Shown here: positions 31,740-40,609 of the stretch, in pieces | How the letters are laid out: the number at the start of each line of letters is the position of its first letter | Numbering within the stretch: the stretch's first letter is position 1 | NCBI GenBank assembly: GCA_037355855.1 | Contig: CM074759.1 | Location: 5,394,001-5,458,000 of the forward strand | Source of the DNA: Pseudo-nitzschia pungens | Taxonomy: Eukaryota; Bacillariophyta; Bacillariophyceae; Bacillariales; Bacillariaceae | Length of the DNA: 64,000 nt | Direction of reading: 5' to 3' | Program-made: the position numbers and the translations under genes | The notes under the pieces: model-generated | The model's input: only the letters and a program-made list of their open reading frames with translations | The model's database searches: none | Told to the model about the DNA's origin: nothing

Positions 31740-32191
31740 TCAGTTCTTGGAGGTCTGTCCTTGGTTTGTGCCATTTCCACCGCCCTTGCCCTTTCCCTTG
31801 CCCTTGCCCCGTCCTTTGGGTCCAAAACTATTCCCCGCGCCTTGGGTCTGGCTCGTGGAGGCAGCAGACGGAGCAGTAGGGTTTGAACTTGTGGACTGAA
31901 TGGTTCAAGGTCTCTTCTTGCGGAGGTCAAACAACTGTTGGCGCTGTTCCTTGGAGAACGTCTTGTAAACTTCCAACGGATACTTCTTGTCTTCAATCTT
32001 CCCACTGTATGATCTGATCCGCGCTTTCCGCCTCCGCCTCCGCCTCCACCTTGCTGTACGGAGGAGATGCTTCGTGCTCTCTTGGTTGAAGCCGCACCCA
32101 TCTTCCTTATGCCGAGACAATGCTTGAAAAAGGAAACACACTCGTTGAAGTCATTGGTGTACTTCTTGTTTTGGAGGGCTTGGAGTTTGGG
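31740..32191 (-). pseudogene. gag: copia gag (D), C-terminal remnant fused to LINE fragment
   Basis: Only the last ~150 codons remain (QALQNKKYTNDFNECVSFF through the GK-rich tail to TGA 31740-31742). It shares the CGA-to-TGA nonsense codon of A. A 5-bp duplication (TGATC, about 32012-32021) adds a frameshift after the glycine run. At 32191/32192 it joins LINE fragment J in frame, so one ORF reads LACKLSLY from the LINE and then PKLQALQNKK from Gag. The pol start at 31688 is in the same frame as the UGA, as in the other copies. Confidence 0.8.
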
Positions 32192-32296
32192 ATAGAGAGA
32201 AAGCTTGCAGGCCAGCCTCTTCAAAACAGTGTGGCTGGTAGACACACCCTGCCTCAACTTCACAACACGGCGCCAGAAATCAATGATATCACAATA
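32192..32296 (-). pseudogene. LINE fragment J, distal piece
   Basis: Encodes DFWRRVVKLRQGVSTSHTVLKRLACKLSLY of the ORF2 linker, equal to K at about 10390-10488. It is separated from the rest of J (52390 onward) by insertion of LINE X. Its last 20 bp (32277-32296) are the X target duplication. Confidence 0.85.
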
Positions 32297-32596
32297 ATAA
32301 TAATAATATACGTATTTAAATAACTTTAATCACCAAAGGTGAAACTAAATTACTCAGTCTGTAACCAGACTTTAACGTCGCCTCCATCATAGAGTCAGGA
32401 CCCCAAGTGGCAGAACGACAAATTTTCAAACAAACCTTGAACATCAAGCAGGGAAAAGGACAAACAAGTTCCACAAAATAGGGACTTGAGAGAAAGTGAA
32501 ATGGGAATGAAGATATTGGGATAAGATCCAGTATCAAAAGGGATGGGACAGGATAAGAAGCAGGAACAGAAGACAAAACCAAGGTACAAAGTGTAA
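32297..32596 (-). other. 3'UTR and tail of LINE X
   Basis: Contains AGTCTGGTTACAGACTGAGT (minus strand, 32372-32353) with a 5-bp stem (GTCTG/CAGAC), a CACCTTTGGTG hairpin, TATTTAAATA-type sequence and a terminal TATTATTATTATT. The same arrangement ends H and, diverged, G. It probably forms the structure recognised by the RT. Confidence 0.75.
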
Positions 32597-35500
32597 TCAA
32601 CCCTGAGGTCCAGTAAGCCAGGCTCTGAGAAGAGCAGCCTCTTGTTGGTATGGCTGCACTGGTGGGACAGGCGCTGCATATTGCTTCCTTGCAAGGTGGA
32701 TGGTTGCAAGCCACTGCCGCTTGGCAGTCAGGGTGTAACCTTGTAGGACGTGGAAAGGGGTTTGTAACAGGGAGTGTGACTGGGGAAGTGCACCAGCTGC
32801 ACCAATTGCCAATTCTGAAGTGATGGAAGCATCAAGAGATTGGTGTTGTTCAGCATCAAGGGTACCCCCAGGACCATGGAGTCGTTCATTCCTATAAGTC
32901 CAAAGATCCCAGGAGGTAAGAAAGAACTGATGGATGATAGCTGTAGCCCAACGTTTGGGAGAGCGCTTGCTTCCAATGTGGGAGTAGTAGTCAGCCTGAA
33001 TTTGGTACCAGCGAGGAGACCACCTACCAAGAAGCCAGTTGTGCCAGCCAATCGTCCTCTGTGCCCTGACAGCAGACGCAATTGCAAGTGAGTAGGATGA
33101 TGGATAAATGGTCTGGCCCTTCCGAACTCTGGTGAGAAGATCCACAATGGCAACAACCAATGATGGATCAGTTTGTTCAACTTCAAGCCTCTTCTGCAGG
33201 GGTCCCTTGAAAGCTGACACACTGTGCTGTACTGCCCCAGTGTCCTTGCAGGAGAGCACATGAGAAACCTTCTCGTTGTCTGCATCACACAATGGGCACC
33301 TGGAGTGATCCTGATACTGGTAGTGAAGTAGTTGGTTGCCAACACCAATGCATCCAGAAGCAAATTTGACAAACCACCGTTGCATGCCAGGAGGTAATCG
33401 CTTGAAGGCAGACAGATGGGCACACCAATGGATGGAACTCAAAACAGGTTGTGGAATGGGAATATCATGGTGGGTCTGCCAGTATTTAAGAAGAGGAGGA
33501 CCAGAAATGGCAACATGCAGAGCATTCTGATCAAACCTTGAACACTTGCATCCATTGAGAGAAAATGCCCAAGGCTCAAACACAAGTCTGGGATAGTGAT
33601 GGGCCGAAGCTCTATGAACAGAGAGAAAGGCCTTTGCCATGCTGTCAACCTGATGATTGCGAAGGGCCCACCAATCAAGAAAGATTCCAGCTTGATGGCC
33701 CTGAACCCACTGAAAGTGCACAGAGATTGGCAGGGCAGAAATCATGTTTCTGATGACATAAACATAATCAAAAGACTTCTGGGAAATAACCAAAGGCCAA
33801 GATCCCTGAGCCTGTTTGAGAGCTGTGTCACCATCCAGAGCAATAGTGATAGAGCCAGAAGCAATATCAAAAAGATTCACCAGAGCAGTGCAACAGGTGA
33901 GAACTCCAATGATACCCGCCAGTTCACTCCTATAGGATGACTGATCCTCAGGGGATCCACTGACAAAATTACAGCCAGTGAGGAACAATGAAGCAGTCTT
34001 GGTGGAGGTATTGGGTGACAAAATGAAAGCTGAAGTTCCTCTGAGAAGGTCCGGATCAAATGAACCATCACATACAGCACTGGCAGTACCACTCTGGATA
34101 GCATCAACAAGGTGCTGACAGCCAGCCTGTGGTAGGGAATATTTGTGGAGAAGTACTCTTGGAGACGCACAGAGTGAATCAAAGGCATCTGCAGGGGAGG
34201 CTGGAAGAGAATCAAATGGATTGTACTCCAGAGGATCCATGTCAGGAGGTTCGGAAACAAAGGCTGAGGACCCAACAACGCGTACAACTTGTCCACAAAT
34301 AACAGGGCAGACAAGCACATCAGCACAGGCTGGTTTGTAAGAAATGAGTTCAGAAGTGACCCTGTATCTGCCCCTGCCCTGGGAGGTGCTCACAATCCAG
34401 CCAGTAGAAGTTTTGAAGAATATTCTGTTGGTGGAGGGAGACAAAAACCAAGGCCAGAGAGAAGCTGTCTGGGGAGAGAGCCAATGCCCAAGATGAAAAG
34501 AAGGAGCCAGTGCCCTGGCTGCAGGGGGTGGACAGGGGGGAAGAAAACAGGTCTGAAGTGCCTTAGTCCATAAGCGCTTTGCTGCTGGAGGCCAAGATGG
34601 AGGACATCTCGGCCAGTCAAGATGATCCCTCAAGTGATTGGAGGAGGTCAGCTGGAAAGCCATGGGAGAGAGTCTTTTTCCATCTGGAGTACAAATGTCA
34701 GCAAGGGAAATAGCCTTGAGGGACATGCGCATGTGATTCAAGAGGGACAAGTCAGCACCTCTGAAGCCAGAGTTGACAAAGGCTTGCATGAGATAACAGT
34801 CATTGGAACGTAACAGAGGAAGATCTGGGAAGTCTTCAAACAAGCTCACAGGGTGAACAGAGAAAAACTTCCACACATGTTTGTACCAGCAGGGAGTGAC
34901 GTAGGAAGCAAAAGGATGATATGGTGTGACACCAAGATGGAGAGGAATGCCAAGTTCGAGCCGTAGAGACTCAGCAGTTAGCCTGAGAATCCTACCAGTT
35001 TGTGAGGACCTGACAGATTCCTGAAAGAGGGTGGCAATATGACTGAACTCTTGGAGGAGGTATGGATGGATGAATCCAAAGCCTTGATAGAGGGAAGGAC
35101 CATAGAACACATGTCTGGGAAATGTCCGTGACATCCCTGCTTTATTCAGCACAGGAACAAGAGCTGGGTGAATTATCTTAGTCCAAGTGGCCTCATCAAG
35201 TTGCGTGACAGGCATGGGGTATTCAACAGACTTCATGAAAGAATACTTGAAGGTGTAGAGGGATGCGCGCTTCTCACACTTGGATGCCTTGAGCTGAGAG
35301 CCAAAAGACTGAGACTGTGACTTCATGTGAGCAATCTGTGCTTCCTCATTGCCATCCATGGAGATAAAAACCCCAAGAGTCTTGTCAGCATGGTCAACTT
35401 CAAAACGATCCAGGGTAGCGCGATTGCCATTCTTGTCAGCAACTGAGAAGTCACCAGGCATGTCAGCAATGGAGCGATAATCCCAACCGGATCCATTCCA

Positions 35501-38437
35501 TTGGAAATCAATCAAATAACAGAAGGATTTGGCAGGTTCAATAGCACCACCAGTGGCAATAATCCCACCAGCCCACCGGTCAAGAGCTGCCTGAAAGTCA
35601 ACAGCTAATTCCTCACCAGATGTGGAGGAATCAGAGCCAGCACAAAACAAATCTGTGTCATCCACAAAGGCAAAACCCACAAGAGAAACCAGTTGCAGTG
35701 ACAGTGAAGTGAGAAGATGGACACCATGCCCAGCCTGTTGCATCATTCGGAAGACAATTGTGGACACCAAAGCCCAAAGAGTTGGACCTATACCATTGCC
35801 TTGGCCACAACCACTGAGAGGAACAGGTTCATCACCATACACAGGACCTGACCGACCAAAACCAGTTTTGATGTGGTGCTTGGCAAGTTGCAAAGTAGAC
35901 AAAAGAACCTCACACACATGTGCAGGAACCCCAAAGCTTTGGAGAGTGAGACCTGCAATGGGATGAGAGATCCTATCATAGCAGCCCTTGGCATCATTCA
36001 TAGCAACAGCACCAGATCTGCGCTTCTGCCTCAACACATCACAGATGAGCTTCTTGTTCAGGCAGGTGTTGATGGCCTTGTGGTGTTTCCTGCTTCCATG
36101 TTGATCAACAGCCACGGCATTGGCACGTTCAGCATGGGCAAGAATTCGTCTGCCAATCATCTTGTTGTTGATTTGGAACTCAGGAGACATCAGCTGAATA
36201 AGCCTCATCTTATCCACTCTATATTCACCAGGTTTCTTGAAGATCTCAACATCAGTGATGACCTGCCAAGCAGAAGGAGAGAAGCCAACAATCAATGGGA
36301 CGGATCTCAGGAGAGTGTCAAACTTGTTCAACTGTGGATCAAGGGCAAAAGCCTTGTGGTGGGCAAAACTCAAACAAGAAGGTTCACTTGCTGTGCGTTC
36401 CCTCTGACGTTTCCAGGCAGCAGCATTGTCAGCTGGACACACTGAATAGTCAAAGGGGGGCAAACTCAGAATAGAGTCAGGGACTTTGAGACAGGCAAGA
36501 AATTCAGAAAGGTATTTGTCAGTGGCAGGAGGAGGGATGTATGTGCCATCAAGGACTTGGGGAGCAGCATGGGCAGTGCCTAGGTAGCCAAAGTCTTGAA
36601 TGAAGGAGGGAGTCATGGAAGGAGTGCCAAGACACTGCTGTTGACGCCGGACATTGGATTCAGCCATAGCTGGTACCATAGTAGACTGGGACTCCAAGAC
36701 CTGTTCAACACCATCATGGCCAACTGCAATAGCACGCAAGACTGCTGACTTGTTGACACGTCCCCGAATAGACCGAGCAGTGAGACCAAGCTCTCGTTGA
36801 AGACGTTCCCTACGCATCCTGGCACGAATCTGAGAAGCATGCTGGTTGTGAGGCTTGCCTTCAGCAAGAAGTGCATCCACCAGGCCTTGATTGAAGGAGT
36901 CTCTCCATGAGGGGGCCAATTTCTTCACTGCCCGGTATTGCTTGTAAGCTTGTTTCAGATGGAGGAGAGCACTGGAAAGGTCACTGTGTTCTCCTTTGTA
37001 GAGAGAAAGCTTGCAGGCCAACCTTTTCATAACAGTATGACTGGTGGACACACCCTGTCTCAACTTAACAACACGCCGCCAAAAGTCAATGGTATCACGA
37101 TAGACTTGCAGCTTAGGTGACCATGGAACCAAACCAGCTCTAGTGTGGCAGAGGTTTTGTTCAACAGAGAGCCTGAGAGAGGTAGAGGTTTCATGGAGTA
37201 CTTCATATGTGGTGATGAGATCAGTTCGCACAGAAATATCCCCAGACTGAAACTGAGCCAGTAGGTGCTCCAGCTTAGCTTGGAGAGAAAACACTCCAGC
37301 CTTGAGAAAGCAGTGCCTCACTCGCTTGAAATACCGTTGTCGCAGATGAGGATGGGAGGACTGGAGTTTGGAAAGAGAGAATCTCACAGGAGGTGGCAAA
37401 TATTTGCCCATGATGCTGCCATTACAAACCTCAATCCAGAGCATGCGATGGTCAGATTCCATACCATGGGCACCTCCAAAGGGACAATACCCAGCCCTGA
37501 GAACATCAACATTCTCAGAGACCCAAATGGCATCAATTGGTGTTCTGGTAGTGTTTCGGTTGTGAGTGGCAGGAGGAGAAGACGTACTATGAAGGGTAAG
37601 AATGGCATCTCTGAAACCAAGGGCCTTGAGCTCAAAAGACAAGCCATCAGTCCTGACATCAGCATTTTGATCAATCCCAACAATGACTTGATCACCTGCA
37701 CCCAGGCAGACCTGAAGGGCAGCAGTCAAATCCCTGTGAAAGAGAATGCATGGATTGGGACTGAAAAGATTTTCAGCGGCCTGAAAGTATCGGTACTGTT
37801 GATTCCAGACTGAGCCAAGATCCCTATCATTTTCAACCGGGCAGTAGGCAGAAAACATGGTGACATTGTAGCCATCCCTGCCCTGAAACTTGACAAAGGA
37901 CCATCTACCAAGACCAGATGGATCAGCTCCATGTGCAACCTTGTGTGAGCTGAACAGCTGGTCAATGGAAAAACCTGTACCGCCAGGCTGAAGCCAAGAG
38001 CAGGCAGAAGCTTCATGCTTGTTGTTAGCAAGATAAGAAAAACTTGAGGGACTGACATTCTTCATGCGCCGATTGAAAAGATCACAGGGCAGGAGTTTGG
38101 ATTCATTCAAACAATGTTCAGCAAAAAGAGCCACACTGGCATTGCTCTTGACAAATTGACGGGAGTTGTGCTTGGACATGGACATAAAGGCAGCTCTGCG
38201 CTGTGGTCCAATGTTTTGGAATGTGATGATGGTGGAGTTAGAGGATGGAGCTTGAGGGAAGGAATGACCAAAAGTGTCAGAATCCTTAGCAGCAAGAGAT
38301 TCTCCATGAAGAGTTAATTGGACAAAATGAGGGACAGGGGAAGAGTCGGAGGGGGAAAAGGGAGAAACAGGAGAAGCATTGATGGGATTTGGATTGGAAG
38401 GCATCCCATCACACCTCATATCAGAAGAGCTAACCAT
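32597..38437 (-). CDS. LINE X ORF2: endonuclease-RT-RNase H polyprotein
   Basis: 1,946-residue protein from the ATG at 38437 (MVSSSDMRC), which overlaps the ORF1 stop (38430-38432) in ATGGTTAG. An upstream in-frame ATG at 38509 lies inside ORF1 and is less likely. It cuts target DNA and copies element RNA at the nick. Domains match H: APE endonuclease (FAEHCLNESK, IVGIDQNADV, ESDHRMLW), RT (AMNDAKGCYDRI, SGCGQGNGIGP, FVDDTDLFC), RNase H (VCDGSFD, YRSELAG, ALDGDTAL, QGHQAGIF) and a C-terminal CPLCDADNEKVSHVLSC finger. There is no frameshift or stop. It could supply enzyme in trans if transcribed, although its own ORF1 is destroyed. Confidence 0.92.
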   Translation of the reverse strand: MVSSSDMRCDGMPSNPNPINASPVSPFSPSDSSPVPHFVQLTLHGESLAAKDSDTFGHSFPQAPSSNSTIITFQNIGPQRRAAFMSMSKHNSRQFVKSNASVALFAEHCLNESKLLPCDLFNRRMKNVSPSSFSYLANNKHEASACSWLQPGGTGFSIDQLFSSHKVAHGADPSGLGRWSFVKFQGRDGYNVTMFSAYCPVENDRDLGSVWNQQYRYFQAAENLFSPNPCILFHRDLTAALQVCLGAGDQVIVGIDQNADVRTDGLSFELKALGFRDAILTLHSTSSPPATHNRNTTRTPIDAIWVSENVDVLRAGYCPFGGAHGMESDHRMLWIEVCNGSIMGKYLPPPVRFSLSKLQSSHPHLRQRYFKRVRHCFLKAGVFSLQAKLEHLLAQFQSGDISVRTDLITTYEVLHETSTSLRLSVEQNLCHTRAGLVPWSPKLQVYRDTIDFWRRVVKLRQGVSTSHTVMKRLACKLSLYKGEHSDLSSALLHLKQAYKQYRAVKKLAPSWRDSFNQGLVDALLAEGKPHNQHASQIRARMRRERLQRELGLTARSIRGRVNKSAVLRAIAVGHDGVEQVLESQSTMVPAMAESNVRRQQQCLGTPSMTPSFIQDFGYLGTAHAAPQVLDGTYIPPPATDKYLSEFLACLKVPDSILSLPPFDYSVCPADNAAAWKRQRERTASEPSCLSFAHHKAFALDPQLNKFDTLLRSVPLIVGFSPSAWQVITDVEIFKKPGEYRVDKMRLIQLMSPEFQINNKMIGRRILAHAERANAVAVDQHGSRKHHKAINTCLNKKLICDVLRQKRRSGAVAMNDAKGCYDRISHPIAGLTLQSFGVPAHVCEVLLSTLQLAKHHIKTGFGRSGPVYGDEPVPLSGCGQGNGIGPTLWALVSTIVFRMMQQAGHGVHLLTSLSLQLVSLVGFAFVDDTDLFCAGSDSSTSGEELAVDFQAALDRWAGGIIATGGAIEPAKSFCYLIDFQWNGSGWDYRSIADMPGDFSVADKNGNRATLDRFEVDHADKTLGVFISMDGNEEAQIAHMKSQSQSFGSQLKASKCEKRASLYTFKYSFMKSVEYPMPVTQLDEATWTKIIHPALVPVLNKAGMSRTFPRHVFYGPSLYQGFGFIHPYLLQEFSHIATLFQESVRSSQTGRILRLTAESLRLELGIPLHLGVTPYHPFASYVTPCWYKHVWKFFSVHPVSLFEDFPDLPLLRSNDCYLMQAFVNSGFRGADLSLLNHMRMSLKAISLADICTPDGKRLSPMAFQLTSSNHLRDHLDWPRCPPSWPPAAKRLWTKALQTCFLPPCPPPAARALAPSFHLGHWLSPQTASLWPWFLSPSTNRIFFKTSTGWIVSTSQGRGRYRVTSELISYKPACADVLVCPVICGQVVRVVGSSAFVSEPPDMDPLEYNPFDSLPASPADAFDSLCASPRVLLHKYSLPQAGCQHLVDAIQSGTASAVCDGSFDPDLLRGTSAFILSPNTSTKTASLFLTGCNFVSGSPEDQSSYRSELAGIIGVLTCCTALVNLFDIASGSITIALDGDTALKQAQGSWPLVISQKSFDYVYVIRNMISALPISVHFQWVQGHQAGIFLDWWALRNHQVDSMAKAFLSVHRASAHHYPRLVFEPWAFSLNGCKCSRFDQNALHVAISGPPLLKYWQTHHDIPIPQPVLSSIHWCAHLSAFKRLPPGMQRWFVKFASGCIGVGNQLLHYQYQDHSRCPLCDADNEKVSHVLSCKDTGAVQHSVSAFKGPLQKRLEVEQTDPSLVVAIVDLLTRVRKGQTIYPSSYSLAIASAVRAQRTIGWHNWLLGRWSPRWYQIQADYYSHIGSKRSPKRWATAIIHQFFLTSWDLWTYRNERLHGPGGTLDAEQHQSLDASITSELAIGAAGALPQSHSLLQTPFHVLQGYTLTAKRQWLATIHLARKQYAAPVPPVQPYQQEAALLRAWLTGPQG

Positions 38438-39963
38438 GATCAGAAGGAAACCGAGTCTGTCGCACGGAAGAAAGAGTTGCCGGAGCTGATTTGGTGGAGA
38501 CATTGGCATGGCTCAAATCACTGACACTAGCATCATGACTGGAAGAGAATGCAATGGCAGCAACTCCAAGCCTCAATGCAGAGGCTGCATCTTCCCCACC
38601 ACCGGCAGCAGGAACTGCAGGTGAGGACTCAGGAGAGGCCACAGGGAGGTCACCTGCCATGGCATCATGGGGAGGTTCAGGAACGTCAGGGGGAACAACA
38701 GGAGAGATACCAGGGGAGGCATCAGTCTTGGCCACATGGGTAGGATCACCGCCAGGAGGAACAGCACCTGCAGGCGTTGAGGCCTGGACATCAGTGAGAT
38801 TGGAAGTGCCGGTCGCTAAAGTATCCATGGATTGAGAATCATCAAAGCCTCCACCACCACTGTCAGCACGGGCTTGGAGGTTAAAGTGCAAATCCAGATC
38901 AAAAGTGAGGTCGGGGGCAAGGTCAACTGACAAGTCATCATCAACAAGTTCCCAATCTCGTGCATCCCCATCACCAAAAAAGGGAAGAGAGTCATCCTGC
39001 AGTGGATCTGCAGCAGGTGCAGTTTCCACAACACAATTGACAGCAGCATCCCAATGGTAAGCTTCCATTTCAGTCAAGCACTCAGAAGAGAACCATTGTC
39101 TAACACAAGAACCATACTGAGCTTCCAGAAAAATAGGCAGGAAAGACAACATGGCCGTTGCTTCAGCCTTGGTAGTGATGTTGTACAAAGCAAGGATCTC
39201 GCCTCGGTATGAACTGGTATCAACAGAAAGAAAAAGAGGCCATGACCAATTGTCACGGGTTCTGATACCCAGAAGCACACTGCGCAGTGTCTTCAAACCC
39301 AGCCCTTGGCCCAAGTCAACTGGAAGATCAAGATCAACTACCCCCAGAACAGGAGCAGTTTCATGGCTCTCAATAAATTTGGCTTGGCGGTGCTTAGCCT
39401 GGCGAACAGTCTTGAGCTTGGAGGGGGGAAGAGGTCTGTCAGAAGGATTGGTAGCTGTCTCAATAAACTTGTAGAATTTACCATCAGGGAGAGAGGCAAT
39501 GTCTGAAGGTTTGCAACGGTTGAACTGGGCTTTGAGGAGCTTAACAGTTTGGGCGCGCTTTGTTGCATCACATAAAACATGAGCAGCCAGAACCGGATTG
39601 GGATCAGGAGTTCTGGAGTTGTCAGGTCTTCCTGTCAGGAAGTGTCGTCCACAACTTGGTAACAGGCTTGGCCTTGGGGTTGAGCCTGGCTCTGGAGGGA
39701 AAAACATACAACACCAGGCGCTTGTCAACAGTCCATAGAAGATCCAAAGCTTCCTTGAGAGACTTGAGCAGCTCATCATATAGTTCCCCAGGGCGTTGTG
39801 ACATCAACCTTGGAAGGGACAGAGTGACATAAGAACTATGAGAACACTTGGTGCCAGCAGTGACATCCACTGGAGCTCTAGAATCACTGGAGCAAACCCC
39901 TCGGCGTTGGAGGAAATGCCCAGCAGAGGAGGACAAGACAGTAGCATCACCACCACCAGGAAG
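38430..39963 (-). pseudogene. LINE X ORF1, C-terminal half with internal deletion
   Basis: Continuation of X ORF1 downstream of the H insertion (PGGGDATVLSSSAGHFLQRR). Compared with H, the stretch from LELYVAQLW to NISLDNSR (H 42060-42358, ~300 nt) is deleted at about 39629, leaving GACAGGAAGACC joined to TGACAACTCC and shifting the frame. The remaining C-terminal part (PDPNPVLAAHVLCDATKRAQ through DLSVDLAPDLTF) is open to TAG at 38430-38432. It cannot make a full ORF1 protein. Confidence 0.85.
39942..39963 (+). repeat. Target duplication of LINE H, left copy
   Basis: The 22-bp block starting TAGCATCACCACC and ending CAGGAAG is repeated at 49683-49704. It is ORF1 sequence of X (codons for PGGGDA). 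The last three bases could also belong to H. Confidence 0.88.
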
Positions 39964-40609
39964 TGTCTCGCTCAAGGTCCCTGTTTTCAAGCCAATTGCC
40001 CCTGGATACTGTTTCCACTTATAAGTACTCGCGAGTTTGAACTCTCAAGTTCCCTCCTGAGCCTTTTAAGTGTGCCCTGCCATTGATATTCCCCGGTCCC
40101 TAAGTGTTCCTACTAAAGCCCCTGTTTTCAAGCCACTAGCTTCCCGGTGGGCTGCTGTATTTCAATTCGAACCGTATCCGATTCGAATTTGCAAGCCTAC
40201 AAGCCTACACGATTTGCAGTAGCTGCAAAATTGTTCAAATTTGCACAATTTTCAAGCTAGGAGTACAGTACGAGTACAAGCCTACACGATTTGCCGAGTA
40301 CCAGCCTACAAGCTACACGATTTGCAGAGCTCTTCCGCGCGCAGAGTTTTTGTGCTCCAAGTGTGAGACGAATTTTGCTCGTTTTTTAGCAAAAATTTCT
40401 GAGTTCCCCAGTGACTTTTGTGGGTGTGCTCCAGTATATTTTTTTGGATCCCCAGGGACCTTTTCCTTGTCCAGACCAAGGTTACCCTTGTTGTTGCTGC
40501 TGTACCCTGTTTCCAGGCTACACCCATCTGTATATATCCATACAGGTTAACACTGACAGCCTACCAGCGCCCGAGCCAACACGCCTATTCAGACGATCCT
40601 AGCCCCACC
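39961..40609 (+). other. Truncated 5'UTR of LINE H
   Basis: Aligns with X 5'UTR 51412-50803. It contains repeats of CCTGTTTTCAAGCC and CTACACGATTTGC. An open frame extends upstream of the ORF1 ATG to 40418, but the first good start, conserved with X, is ACCATGCCTCCCCC at 40610. Confidence 0.65.

Larger units (their letters stand above)
10742..32191 (-). mobile_element. Ty1/copia element D, heavily interrupted, 5' end lost
   Basis: Reading the minus strand: a gag fragment (32191-31740) fused at its 5' side to LINE fragment J, then pol (31688-29292, interrupted by B at 29291-19371, resuming 19370-17244), a 3'UTR (17243-16613) and the 3' LTR (16612-10742, interrupted by T and N). The 5' LTR, leader and N-terminal two thirds of gag are missing. 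Pol carries several frameshifts and nonsense codons. It is dead, but serves as the empty-site reference for A and G. Confidence 0.85.

Noticed and set aside
34289..36445. Plus-strand open frames of 94-190 codons opposite LINE X ORF2
   Set aside because: Antisense shadows of a long conserved gene; the same shadows recur opposite H.
40418..40609. Longer ORF1 start upstream of 40610 in LINE H
   Set aside because: No good ATG context, and the conserved start in X (50802) matches 40610.
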